Shown in pieces: positions 1 through 8,994 of a stretch of DNA of 39,544 bases. The DNA lies in assembly GCA_028286485.1 (NCBI GenBank), contig JAQBRM010000030.1, positions 1 through 39,544 on the forward strand, given 5' to 3'. The position numbers were made by a program, and so were the translations under genes. Source of the stretch: Candidatus Nomurabacteria bacterium (GTDB lineage Bacteria; Patescibacteriota; Minisyncoccia; Phycocordibacterales; UBA9973). The stretch's first letter is position 1. Each line of letters begins with the position of its first letter. Below the pieces are notes generated by a model. The model saw only the letters and a program-made list of their open reading frames with translations, did no database searches and was not told the origin of the DNA.

Positions 1-34
1 TGCGGCCAGCAATGAACTGGCCCCCAGCACCTCC

Positions 35-81
35 GGAAAAGTTGTTGAAATAACCTACGGTTATTTCAATTCAACTTTTCC
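35..81 (-). repeat. Long stem-loop spanning the rplL stop codon (inverted copy of the rplL 3' end)
   Basis: Left arm GGAAAAGTTGTTGAAATAACC (35-55), loop TAC, right arm GGTTATTTCAATTCAACTTTTCC (59-81). About 21 bp pair, with a 2-nt bulge. Confidence 0.85.
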
Positions 82-453
82 TCCGGCTTCCTCAATGGAT
101 TTCTTGAGGGCTTCTGCTTCGTCTTTCTTCAAACCATCTTTCAATGTTGAAGGAGCTGCATCCACGAGATCCTTGGCTTCCTTGAGCCCAAGACCAAGCG
201 CTTCCTTTACTACTTTCATCACCGCGATTTTCTGTTCGCCGGCTGATGCCAGTACTACGGTGAAGCTGTCTTTTTCTTCCGCTTCACCGGCCGCTGCTGC
301 AGGACCAGCTACTGCTACTGCAGAGGCTGATACACCGAATTTTTCTTCGAACACTTTTACCAGTTCGTTCAGTTCAAGTACGCTTAGCCCTTCGATAGCA
401 CTAACGATGTCCTTGAATTTCTTAGGAACTTCTACGTTGTTATTTTCTTCCAT
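61..453 (-). CDS. rplL: 50S ribosomal protein L7/L12
   Basis: 130 aa ORF with the classic L7/L12 C-terminal domain ([44 protein letters not shown]) and Ala/Gly-rich hinge. Confidence 0.97.
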   Translation of the reverse strand: MEENNNVEVPKKFKDIVSAIEGLSVLELNELVKVFEEKFGVSASAVAVAGPAAAAGEAEEKDSFTVVLASAGEQKIAVMKVVKEALGLGLKEAKDLVDAAPSTLKDGLKKDEAEALKKSIEEAGGKVELK

Positions 454-484
454 ATGTTTAATTTAAAGTTTATTAATAGAAATG

Positions 485-973
485 CTATGCATTCTTCCTT
501 GCAATTTGATCGAGCGCAATTGCGAACCGCTGAATTGGTGAATTGATGATATTGACGAACATGCCACGAAGCGTTTGCAACGGTGGAATGGTAGCAATAG
601 CCATCATTTCTGTTTGGTTTTTGTATCCTTTTTCAAATACGCCGCCGACAATACTGATGATACCCTTGTTGGTAGTCTGGAAGTCATAGACTTCTCGTGC
701 TGCCGCCAATGGATCGGTACTGTATGCCACAGCCACTTCGCCTTCCAACGGAGGAAGTTCTCCCGTGTAGCCTTGCTCTGCGAGCACGCGCTTCAAGAGG
801 GTTTTCTTCCCTACCTTATACCCTACGTCTGAAGCACGAAGCTTGCGACGGAGTGCATTACTGTTGAGGACAGTTTGCTTGTTGAACTGGACGAATACCA
901 CTGACTCGGCCCCAGTTACAATATCTGAAAAAGAGGACACGATTTCGTGCTTTTTCTCTTTTGAAATTGCCAT
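485..973 (-). CDS. rplJ: 50S ribosomal protein L10
   Basis: 162 aa ORF with L10 character (MAISKEKKHEIV...VVFVQFNKQTVLNSNALRRKLRASDVGYKVGKKTLLKRVL), directly upstream of rplL in the same operon. Confidence 0.95.
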   Translation of the reverse strand: MAISKEKKHEIVSSFSDIVTGAESVVFVQFNKQTVLNSNALRRKLRASDVGYKVGKKTLLKRVLAEQGYTGELPPLEGEVAVAYSTDPLAAAREVYDFQTTNKGIISIVGGVFEKGYKNQTEMMAIATIPPLQTLRGMFVNIINSPIQRFAIALDQIARKNA

Positions 974-1011
974 AATAATTTGTTTAATGAACGTGTAAGT
1001 AAATAGAGTTT

Positions 1012-1083
1012 GACCTCGGCAGGCATTTATTATCCCAGCATCCTTCGCTTGCGCTCAGGACCTGCGGCCTGCTGTCTCTGACC
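1012..1083 (-). ncRNA. Ribosomal protein L10 leader (autoregulatory 5' UTR element)
   Basis: The rplJ 5' UTR, minus strand, reads GGTCAGAGACAGCAGG...CCTGAGCGCAAGCGAAGGATGCTGGGATAATAAATGCCTGCCGAGGTC. It has long-range pairing GGTC/GACC and CAGG/CCTG and the L10-leader-like CCTGCCGAGGTC 3' end. Confidence 0.7.
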
Positions 1084-1123
1084 TACACGCTGTTACTGTA
1101 TCAAAAATGCCCGAAAAGTCAAC

Positions 1124-1152
1124 GGTACCTGAAATAAATGGTACCAGGTACC
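1124..1152. promoter_or_regulatory. Triple GGTACC palindrome / hairpin upstream of hicBA
   Basis: GGTACC at 1124, 1140 and 1147. GGTACCTG...CAGGTACC forms a stem followed by TTTTTAT. Confidence 0.4.
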
Positions 1153-1226
1153 TTTTTATAAAATCTTTAGTATTTCTCCAGCCAGAATTGATATTGAATG
1201 TGTATTATATTATGATGATTTTATAT

Positions 1227-1496
1227 ATGAAGTTACCGCTAACAATTTTTAAGGAAGGGAAACAATTCGTGGCGTATACGCCAGCGTTGGATATTGCTAC
1301 AGCCGGAAAAACCGAGAAGGATGCGCGGAGAATGTTTCGGGAATTGGTTTCCGTTTTCATGGAAGAAATAATAACAACCGGCACGGCAGAAGAAGTACTT
1401 ACAGAGCTTGGCTGGAAGAAAGAGCAGGAAAAATGGAATCCTCCCCAATTGGCATCTTCGGATTTTATTGATATCAATATACCAGCGTTTGCATAA
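1227..1496 (+). CDS. HicB-like antitoxin
   Basis: MKLPLTIFKEGKQFVAYTPALDIATAGKTEKDARRMFRELVSVFMEEI resembles the HicB partial RNase-H fold; it is immediately followed by a HicA-like ORF. The start at 1227 is more plausible than the 1107 ORF start. Confidence 0.7.
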   Translation: MKLPLTIFKEGKQFVAYTPALDIATAGKTEKDARRMFRELVSVFMEEIITTGTAEEVLTELGWKKEQEKWNPPQLASSDFIDINIPAFA

Positions 1497-1499
1497 TCA

Positions 1500-1733
1500 A
1501 TGCCGAAAATACCACTCACGCACTGGAAGGAATTCGAGCGATTTTTGCTATCAGTCGGTTGCGGGTTTAAAAGAGAGAGGGGCGATCATCGTATCTATGG
1601 AAAACCGGGGATTAAAAGGCCGATTGTGATTCCACGAAATAATCCCCTCCCCTTGTTCATTATCTTAAATAATTTAAAAGTATTGGGGATAACAAGAGAG
1701 GAATATATTCAAAAAACTATTGAATGCCGATGA
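1500..1733 (+). CDS. HicA-like mRNA interferase toxin (YcfA family)
   Basis: 77 aa; FERFLLSVGCGFKRERGDHRIYGKPG...VIPRNNPLPLFIILNNLKVLGITREEYI matches the HicA dsRBD-like pattern with the G-[SD]-H catalytic His region. Confidence 0.75.
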   Translation: MPKIPLTHWKEFERFLLSVGCGFKRERGDHRIYGKPGIKRPIVIPRNNPLPLFIILNNLKVLGITREEYIQKTIECR

Positions 1734-2157
1734 TGCCCACGTTGTGGAGTGAGTCACAGCTGACCGGATAGGTGTCGTGGGTACCGAATGATAAAACGAC
1801 ATGGCCGAATGCCCCCACACTATAACTTTGCGCCCCGACGGTAATGGATCGTTGATAGTTGGAACGGTTATCGAACATGATCGTGTCCCCCACCTGTACC
1901 GTCATGGTAGCCGGACTGGCCACGCAATTTTTATCAAACTGCATAATGTTGTTGCTGTATGACTGAGCGATATTTTGTATGGCATCATTTGTTTGCACCG
2001 GGTACGCTTTATTGTCATTAATAAAATGCTGCGGATTGGGTAGGAATACTATCGGACTCTGAAAGTAGACATGCTTACGATAGAGCGTCCACGTTACAGC
2101 AACCGCCAGAATCACCGCAATAGCGATAATGATGACTGTCTTGTGCTTGGCCCACAT
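1717..2157 (-). CDS. Membrane-anchored cupredoxin-like domain protein (paralog 1)
   Basis: N-terminal TM helix; C-terminal MTVQVGDTIMFDNRSNYQRSITVGAQSYSV...YPVSCDSLHNVGIIGIQ resembles a blue-copper fold with degenerate ligands. Confidence 0.5.
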   Translation of the reverse strand: MWAKHKTVIIIAIAVILAVAVTWTLYRKHVYFQSPIVFLPNPQHFINDNKAYPVQTNDAIQNIAQSYSNNIMQFDKNCVASPATMTVQVGDTIMFDNRSNYQRSITVGAQSYSVGAFGHVVLSFGTHDTYPVSCDSLHNVGIIGIQ

Positions 2158-2167
2158 ACGGTGACTA

Positions 2168-2620
2168 CTATTCTACGCCGATATTTGCAACGTTCGGCTT
2201 GTTGTCGCAATTGATAATAGTAGTACCTTTGCCGGTGAGGACGATCGGTCGGTAATGCAATCCAGCCATCGGATATGACCGGCCACTGATCGTAATGGTA
2301 TGTGACACGGTACTGTTGTCCACCAAGAGCACGGTGGTGCCTGCCTTCAATGCTTGTGTAATAGGAGTAGCAGTACAATCAGCGGCAAACGTCACACTCT
2401 GGTTGGCATACTTTTTCAATGTAGCATTCCACGCCATCATGGCTGCAGAAGGAGTGGCGGTGTGTACAGGCTTGGCTGCGACAGGCACAGGGGTGGTCAC
2501 CGTGTCAGTCGTAGGCGCTACGGCTGTTTTTTTGAAATACGGCATAGCCAACGCTAGAATAATGACGACAATAATTGCCAGGCCGGCGTATAATAAATGC
2601 TTATTGTTATTTTGTTCCAT
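2168..2620 (-). CDS. Membrane-anchored cupredoxin-like domain protein (paralog 2)
   Basis: MEQNNNKHLLYAGLAIIVVII TM helix; C-terminal FAADCTATP...VLLVDNSTVSHTITISGRSYPM...TTIINCDNKPNVANIGVE aligns with the neighbouring ORF. Start taken at the internal ATG. Confidence 0.5.
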   Translation of the reverse strand: MEQNNNKHLLYAGLAIIVVIILALAMPYFKKTAVAPTTDTVTTPVPVAAKPVHTATPSAAMMAWNATLKKYANQSVTFAADCTATPITQALKAGTTVLLVDNSTVSHTITISGRSYPMAGLHYRPIVLTGKGTTIINCDNKPNVANIGVE

Positions 2621-2658
2621 ATGGCCATATTGTACCACAAATGGTATATACTGGTTCA

Positions 2659-3939
2659 ATGTTCCAACACCAGCGTTCCATGCTTTTCTTGGGAGACTGT
2701 CTATCGTTATTACTGGCCTTTTGGGCCATGACCCTCCTACGATTTAACATTCATATTGACCATGCCTTTTTACTGCAGCAGGCGCGCCTCTTTGCGTGGC
2801 TGTTCGTCATATGGCTGGTAGTCTTTTTTGTTTTTGATCTGTACAACCTGCGCCGCATCAATCCCAACCCACTGAACATCGGTCTCTTGCTCGCCAGCAC
2901 GGCGGTGAACATCGTGCTCGGCGTGGTCTACTTTTATATTTTTTCCGCTAACAATGGCATCAGCCCGAAGACCAACCTGATCCTCGTGGCAGTATTCTCT
3001 CTCGTCTTGCTCATCATCTGGCGGCGCTTGTTCTACCATCTCTTCACCATGCGCTTCACGCGCTCTATTGCCATCATCGGCACCAGTCCCCTGATTGCCG
3101 AGCTGAAGGCGGAATTCCAAACCCATCCTCACTTTGGCGATTTGGCAACGCATTGGCAGACCAGTGAAGAAGTCAGTACCGAGAGCGACGTGAATATTCT
3201 AATCGCCGAACAGATTGATCCGCAGCTTTTCTTAACACTTGCCCAACAACTCAATGCCGAGCCAATGACCCTGATCGAAAGCTACGAAACATTCTTCGGT
3301 AAGGTACCGCTATCATTGATTGGCAATGAACATGCCACCGCCATCATGACCCGCCATGACAACAAAGCCCTCCATTTCTTCACCCGCGTCGTTGAAATAG
3401 TTTTTGCATCCTTTATTCTGATCATCACTTCCCCTTTTCTGTTGATTGCAATCATCGCGCGATTGATTGAGGACGGAAACCCGATCTTTTACAACCACCA
3501 ACGCGTTGGCAAGAATGGCACACTCTTCACCGTGTACAAACTGCGCTCCATGGTCAAGAAAGCCGAGAAGGAAGGCGCGGTTTGGGCCGATAAGAAAGAC
3601 CTGCGCATTACCCTCGTCGGAAAAATCCTGCGCAAGACCCACCTCGATGAAGTACCGCAAATGATCAATATCATCAAAGGTGATATTGCCCTCGTCGGTC
3701 CCCGCCCCGAACGCCCCGAGTTCGTCTCCCAGCTCGAGCAGCACATCCCCTACTACTTCCTGCGCCACACCATCCGTCCGGGCTTCACCGGCTGGGCCCA
3801 GATCAAATACCGCTACGCCCGCACCGTCGACGACGCCAAGGAGAAATTCGAATATGATTTGTACTATTTGAAAAACCGTACCCTTCTTCTCGATATCGGC
3901 ATCGTATTGAAAACGCTGCAAATAATCTTCACGCATTAA
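2659..3939 (+). CDS. Polyprenyl-phosphate sugar-1-phosphate transferase (exopolysaccharide initiating enzyme)
   Basis: Multi-TM N-terminus and C-terminal bacterial sugar transferase domain (YKLRSMVKKAE...LRKTHLDEVPQMINIIKGDIALVGPRPERPEF...RPGFTGWAQIKYRY). ATG at 2641 is an alternative start. Confidence 0.92.
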   Translation: MFQHQRSMLFLGDCLSLLLAFWAMTLLRFNIHIDHAFLLQQARLFAWLFVIWLVVFFVFDLYNLRRINPNPLNIGLLLASTAVNIVLGVVYFYIFSANNGISPKTNLILVAVFSLVLLIIWRRLFYHLFTMRFTRSIAIIGTSPLIAELKAEFQTHPHFGDLATHWQTSEEVSTESDVNILIAEQIDPQLFLTLAQQLNAEPMTLIESYETFFGKVPLSLIGNEHATAIMTRHDNKALHFFTRVVEIVFASFILIITSPFLLIAIIARLIEDGNPIFYNHQRVGKNGTLFTVYKLRSMVKKAEKEGAVWADKKDLRITLVGKILRKTHLDEVPQMINIIKGDIALVGPRPERPEFVSQLEQHIPYYFLRHTIRPGFTGWAQIKYRYARTVDDAKEKFEYDLYYLKNRTLLLDIGIVLKTLQIIFTH

Positions 3940-3942
3940 TAT

Positions 3943-5388
3943 ATGAATCGTCTAAAAAATTTCTTCTTTAAGAATACCAGTACCAAACAAACAGTTGCTA
4001 AAAATACCGTTTGGCTTTTTCTGGGAGAAATACTGGGTCGTATATTGAAATTAGTCGTCATTGTTTTTGCCACTCGCGTGCTCGGTGTTAATGGCTGGGG
4101 GGCCTTTTCGTATGCTTTGGCCTTTGTCTCCGTTTTTTATGTCTTTGGCGATATTGGTATCAATACGTTTATCACTAAAGAATTATCTCAAGGGGGTGAA
4201 GAAAAATATCAATACCTCACCGCTTCATTAGTGCTTAAATTGGGGCTCTTATTATTGTCACTGGTGGTATCTCTTTTTCTCATTCCTCATCTTGGAACCG
4301 TACCATTAAGTCTTAAAATCGTTTTAGCATTAGCACTGCTTAATTTCTCCGATTCGCTACGAGAATTTGTTTTATCAATCAATCGCGCGCTTGAAAGAAT
4401 GGAACGTGAAGCGTTCATAAAAATTCTAATTAATGCCATCACTACTATCTTGGGCATAATCCTCCTCATTGCTCATCCTTCCCCGCTTTCTTTGGCTGTA
4501 GCGTACGCCACCGGCAGTATCATAGGAAGCATTGCGGCAATATGGATCATTGCCGGTGATCTTAAAAATATACAATGGAAATTCTCCACCAAGACCATCA
4601 GAGTGGTGGTCGACTTTGCATGGCCTTTTGTTGCCACCACACTTTTTTCCGTCGTGATTGCAAACATTGATACTATCATGCTGGGCCAGATGAAATCGGT
4701 TACTGAAGTAGGTTTGTATGCTGCCGCAGAACGCATCGTGCAGTTCTTAGCAATTATTCCCATCTTTGTAGGTCTTTCCACCTTTCCTCTCATGGCAAAA
4801 AATAAAGAGGATCCTATTGCTTCAAAACGTATTTTTGAAAAAATTATGACCATTATTTTGGCGTTGGCGTTTCCTATCGCCATTGGAGGTATGCTGTTGA
4901 GCGGCGCTATTATGACCACTGTCTTTGGTGCTTCTTATACAACCGGATCAACAGTATTGATTATTTTAATGATTTCAGCATTCGTTGATTTTCCCAATCT
5001 TATTCTCAGCAACGCCATCTTTGCGCGAAATTTGCAAAAGAAATTTATTATTGCCACCGCAATCGGTGTCTGTGCCAATGTACTATTAAACCTCTATCTT
5101 ATCCCTCGGTATGGCGCTGTCGGAGCCGCTCTTTCTACTGTTGGCTCGCAACTTTTCATCATGATCATCAATTGGCAAATGCTTAAAAGTTTTTTCTCGT
5201 TCAGCGTGGTGCCGAAACTCGGCAAAATTATCGTCGCGAATATACTGATAGCGGGCGTAATAATTCTGTGTAGCGCACTAAGCATGTATTTCATCATTAC
5301 CATTGTTATTGCTGTCCTGCTATACATGCTCATATTATATGCATTAAAAGAACAGGTGCTGACTGATATCTTCGGCCTCATTTTATAA
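3943..5388 (+). CDS. Polysaccharide flippase (Wzx/MurJ-superfamily)
   Basis: 481 aa, ~12-14 TM; N-terminal VAKNTVWLFLGEILGRILKLVVIVFATRVLGVNGWGAFSYALAF typical of Wzx. Confidence 0.92.
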   Translation: MNRLKNFFFKNTSTKQTVAKNTVWLFLGEILGRILKLVVIVFATRVLGVNGWGAFSYALAFVSVFYVFGDIGINTFITKELSQGGEEKYQYLTASLVLKLGLLLLSLVVSLFLIPHLGTVPLSLKIVLALALLNFSDSLREFVLSINRALERMEREAFIKILINAITTILGIILLIAHPSPLSLAVAYATGSIIGSIAAIWIIAGDLKNIQWKFSTKTIRVVVDFAWPFVATTLFSVVIANIDTIMLGQMKSVTEVGLYAAAERIVQFLAIIPIFVGLSTFPLMAKNKEDPIASKRIFEKIMTIILALAFPIAIGGMLLSGAIMTTVFGASYTTGSTVLIILMISAFVDFPNLILSNAIFARNLQKKFIIATAIGVCANVLLNLYLIPRYGAVGAALSTVGSQLFIMIINWQMLKSFFSFSVVPKLGKIIVANILIAGVIILCSALSMYFIITIVIAVLLYMLILYALKEQVLTDIFGLIL

Positions 5389-5393
5389 TCAGT

Positions 5394-6164
5394 ATGAAAA
5401 AAATAAGTATTTGCATACCAACATATGAAATGAAAGGAAAGGGGCACGTATTCCTCGAGCAAAGCTTCGGCATATTTGCCGAGCAAACATATCAAGATTT
5501 TGATATCGTTATATCGGATCACTCCCAAGATACTGCAATCGAAGATCTGTGTAAAACATATGCTGATAAACTGGATATTTACTACTATCGCAATACGGAA
5601 AATCGCGGCAACTCCTCTGCTAATATCAACAATGCCATTAAAAAAGCTACCGGCCAACTCATTAAGGTGCTTTTCCAGGATGATTTTCTTTTTCATGAAA
5701 AAGCATTGGCGGAAATTGCAAACTGTTTTGATGTGGAAAAGGATCACTGGCTGGTCAGTGGTTGCACTCATACCACAGACGGTACGACTTTTTTCAAACC
5801 GTTTTATCCTCGTCCTGATACCATACATTCCATATGGATAAAAACAGTATACAGCTCACCCTCCACCCTTACTATAAAAAACGATAGCCCGCTGCTTTTT
5901 GACGAGAGTCTGATATGGCTGATGGATAGTGATTATTATCGACGCTGTTATGATAAATTCGGCGAACCAAAAATTTTACATACTATCAATGTGGTAAACC
6001 GCGTCGGGGATCATCAAGTAACTAATACCGTAGCCAGCAGGGCATTGCAAAAAAGAGAGTACACCATGATGCTCGAGCGATATGAAAGAGGTCTCAATTT
6101 CTGGTATTATAGAACCGTCGGCTGCCTGAAAGATTTCATAAAACACATGCTCGGCAAGATATGA
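5394..6164 (+). CDS. Glycosyltransferase family 2
   Basis: ISICIPTYEMKGKGHVFLEQSFGIFAEQTYQDFDIVISDHS...GQLIKVLFQDDFL, GT2 (GT-A) pattern. Confidence 0.88.
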   Translation: MKKISICIPTYEMKGKGHVFLEQSFGIFAEQTYQDFDIVISDHSQDTAIEDLCKTYADKLDIYYYRNTENRGNSSANINNAIKKATGQLIKVLFQDDFLFHEKALAEIANCFDVEKDHWLVSGCTHTTDGTTFFKPFYPRPDTIHSIWIKTVYSSPSTLTIKNDSPLLFDESLIWLMDSDYYRRCYDKFGEPKILHTINVVNRVGDHQVTNTVASRALQKREYTMMLERYERGLNFWYYRTVGCLKDFIKHMLGKI

Positions 6165-8131
6165 TCGTAACTGAATTATACAAAGGCCAAGGGTTGGGCA
6201 ATCAGCTGGCTTGTTATATTTGTACTCGGGTTATCGCCTTGGATAAGGGCTATGCTTTCGGTATCCAGTCTCCTGAAAATTTCAAGGGCGCTGATTTTCT
6301 CGATGTGGATTTTGGAGAAACGGTCATTGGCGGCAGTGGGCCGGAAGGAGGACCCCCTGCCACATTGCCGCAAGGTATTGCTCAGTATTATACAGAACGC
6401 CTGCTCTTTCATCCGGAAAACGGATCCAATATCACCACATATGATCCCCTGTTGGTTAATGTGGCTGATAACACCAAAATCGACGGATTGATGCAAGACG
6501 AGCAATATATCATCCACCGAAAAGATCAGATTAAAAAATGGCTTGCCGTAAAACCGGAATATGAATGTTATGACTATGCCGATGAAAACACCTGCGTTAT
6601 TAATTTCCGCGGCGGCGAATATGCCCGCCATCCAGAATTCTTTTTGAGCAAAAAATACTGGGATGATGCGGTACGTCACATGCTGACCATAAATAAAAAT
6701 TTCAGATTTATCGTCATTACAGATGATGTGTTTACGGCAAAAAAGTTCTTCCCGACCTATGACGTTTTCCATTTTAGTATCGGAAAAGATTACACTATCA
6801 TTAAAAACGCTCACTATCTCATTCTTTCCAACTCAACCTTCGCTTGGTTCCCGGCGTGGACCAGCGACGTATTGAAATTTTGCATTGCCCCGAAATATTT
6901 CGCTCGCCACAACATATCAGACGGGTACTGGAGTTTGGGATATAACATCACCACCCGTTGGAATTACATGGATCGAGAGGGCGTATTGCATGATTATGCT
7001 GCTTGCCTGGTACAGCTGAAGGAATATATGGAAAGCCATGCTGATTTTTACTCCCCCGCTATTGGGATCCCTCCTCGTCCCCTACACAAAAAAAGCGCCC
7101 GCTCTTTTCTGGCGGCCCATACTCCTCCACGAATTAAAAATGTCATAAAATCCATAATAAATGAAAGCAATGATATTTATAATACTATCAAAAGGCCCTT
7201 TGATTTAATAGCGGAAAAAAAGCGACGCCAAGCATGGCTTTCCGCCATCGAGTCGGCCGAATACCGTAAAAAAATAAAAGTGTATGATGTTTTTAATTTT
7301 TTTAATGAACTGGAAACGTTGGATATTCGCTTGAATATCTTGAATGAATATGTTGATTATTTCGTCCTTATCGAATCCACTCTTACGCACTCTGGCATGC
7401 CGAAGGAATTGCTGTATGAAAAAAATAAGCATCTTTTCAAGCCGTTTGAAAACAAAATCATTCACTATGTCATCGATGCTCCATTAAAAGATTTTGACGA
7501 TGCCCGACAAAGGCTGCTGGATCCCGCTACGCCAGCCCTAGAAAAAAGGATTTTAAATGATGCCCTGACTTCCGATAATATTCCGCCGGGAGATGATAAT
7601 TACCTGCGTGATTTCTATGAAAAAGAATCGGTTAAGAAACCTTTGGCGGATCTGGCGGATGATGACATATGCTACATATCCGACTTGGATGAAATCTGGA
7701 ATCCGGAAGCGCCGATTGATTATTCCAAAGATGATATTTATAGATATAAGCAAGATGCGTATGTGTACTATCTTAACAACCGCTCCAATGAGGACTGGAG
7801 AGGATGGACAGGAACCATCGCTACTAAATATAAGAACATAAAGAACAATTGCGTAAATGACTTGCGCACCTTTGGTAAAACCGCATACACTGTTATCCGA
7901 AACGGCGGTTGGCACTTTACCTTCCAAGGAGGAGCGCAAAGGATCAAGGACAAATTGGCTTCTTATAGCTATCATGAGCTCAATACGAAAGATACGCGGG
8001 CACAGGTAGAAAGCCTGCTATCGAAAAACAAGGATATCAAAGGAAGATATATCCGGTTCTGGAAAGATGAAAGCAAATTGCCGAAATACTTGTTGGACAA
8101 TAAGGAGAAATATAAAAGTTTATTTAAATGA
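6161..8131 (+). CDS. Bifunctional glycosyltransferase: N-terminal GT11 (alpha-1,2-fucosyltransferase-like) + C-terminal GT17-like
   Basis: N-terminal GQGLGNQLACYICTRVIALDKGYAFGI...NFRGGEYARHPEF...FIVITDDV...YLILSNSTFAWFPAWTS (GT11). C-terminal KKIKVYDVFNFFNELETLDIRLNILNEYVDYFVLIESTLTHSG...DDDICYISDLDEIWNP (GT17). Confidence 0.82.
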   Translation: MIVTELYKGQGLGNQLACYICTRVIALDKGYAFGIQSPENFKGADFLDVDFGETVIGGSGPEGGPPATLPQGIAQYYTERLLFHPENGSNITTYDPLLVNVADNTKIDGLMQDEQYIIHRKDQIKKWLAVKPEYECYDYADENTCVINFRGGEYARHPEFFLSKKYWDDAVRHMLTINKNFRFIVITDDVFTAKKFFPTYDVFHFSIGKDYTIIKNAHYLILSNSTFAWFPAWTSDVLKFCIAPKYFARHNISDGYWSLGYNITTRWNYMDREGVLHDYAACLVQLKEYMESHADFYSPAIGIPPRPLHKKSARSFLAAHTPPRIKNVIKSIINESNDIYNTIKRPFDLIAEKKRRQAWLSAIESAEYRKKIKVYDVFNFFNELETLDIRLNILNEYVDYFVLIESTLTHSGMPKELLYEKNKHLFKPFENKIIHYVIDAPLKDFDDARQRLLDPATPALEKRILNDALTSDNIPPGDDNYLRDFYEKESVKKPLADLADDDICYISDLDEIWNPEAPIDYSKDDIYRYKQDAYVYYLNNRSNEDWRGWTGTIATKYKNIKNNCVNDLRTFGKTAYTVIRNGGWHFTFQGGAQRIKDKLASYSYHELNTKDTRAQVESLLSKNKDIKGRYIRFWKDESKLPKYLLDNKEKYKSLFK

Positions 8132-8982
8132 CTAAAATAATTAAAAAAATAAAAAAAGCCGTTGCTCGCAGATTACCCGAAAACATAAAAGGAGCGCTGC
8201 GCCCGTTTGTCCGAGCGGTGATCAGGAACGGCAATCCCGCCATCCCGGCAGAAGAATTGAAAGTGTTTGACTTGCTAAAAGCTGATTTTAAAACGGTGTT
8301 TGATATAGGGGCACGGGAAGATTTGTCGTTTTATGAACTGAAAAAAGATTGCTCATATTATTTATTTGAACCGCATACGGCAGCCATTGCGTTATTGAAA
8401 CAAAAAATCGCTTCTCTGGAGAAACCCGACATTACCCTCAATGAGTTCGGGCTATCAGATGAAAACAAGGATGATTGCGTATATTATGAAGACAGTCAAT
8501 CGTTTGCTCCCAATCCTTTTCATAAAAACATCGATAAGGGCCAGCGCTATTCCCTGCGCCCGCTTGATGGGTACGTTGAGCAGCATGGAATCATGCATAT
8601 CGATTTCCTTAAGATCGATGCGGAAGGATTTGATTATAAGATCATTAAGGGCGGTATTTATACCATCACTACCAAGGTAGATTATATTCAATTTGAATAC
8701 TGGGACGGGGTGCAAAAATTCGTCGATATGCTCAGCGATGTGTTTCAGTTGTACCTTATGATGGAACCGCAGCTTTTGGAGGCAATCACGGAAGACCTAT
8801 TTGATTCATTGACGGAAAGCCAAAAAAGCAAGGTGTACACTCTATCAGTGATTCCTTTAGATGCCGATCTTATCGATTTGATTGATCGCGTGCTGATTCC
8901 TGCGGGATGCGGAGGAAATATTTTGGGAGTCAATAAAAATATCCCGGTTTCCCATATCGATGCCATTGTTTTTCCTATATAA
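8128..8982 (+). CDS. FkbM-family methyltransferase
   Basis: FKTVFDIGAREDLSFYEL...CSYYLFEPHTAAIALLKQ...IDFLKIDAEGFDYKIIKGG matches FkbM motifs (FDIGA, FEP, LKIDxEGxD). Confidence 0.88.
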   Translation: MTKIIKKIKKAVARRLPENIKGALRPFVRAVIRNGNPAIPAEELKVFDLLKADFKTVFDIGAREDLSFYELKKDCSYYLFEPHTAAIALLKQKIASLEKPDITLNEFGLSDENKDDCVYYEDSQSFAPNPFHKNIDKGQRYSLRPLDGYVEQHGIMHIDFLKIDAEGFDYKIIKGGIYTITTKVDYIQFEYWDGVQKFVDMLSDVFQLYLMMEPQLLEAITEDLFDSLTESQKSKVYTLSVIPLDADLIDLIDRVLIPAGCGGNILGVNKNIPVSHIDAIVFPI

Positions 8983-8994
8983 TTTTGACGGCAT

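Noticed and set aside
95-466. 123-aa plus-strand ORF opposite rplL
   Set aside because: Antisense shadow of the clear rplL gene; low-complexity Ser/Ala translation.
2619-2630. ATATGGCCATAT 12-bp palindrome at a start codon
   Set aside because: 6-bp half-sites are expected several times by chance in 40 kb; no supporting second site.
2770-3936. Minus-strand ORFs (127 aa and 207 aa) opposite the sugar transferase
   Set aside because: Shadow ORFs of a well-supported plus-strand gene, no recognisable domains.
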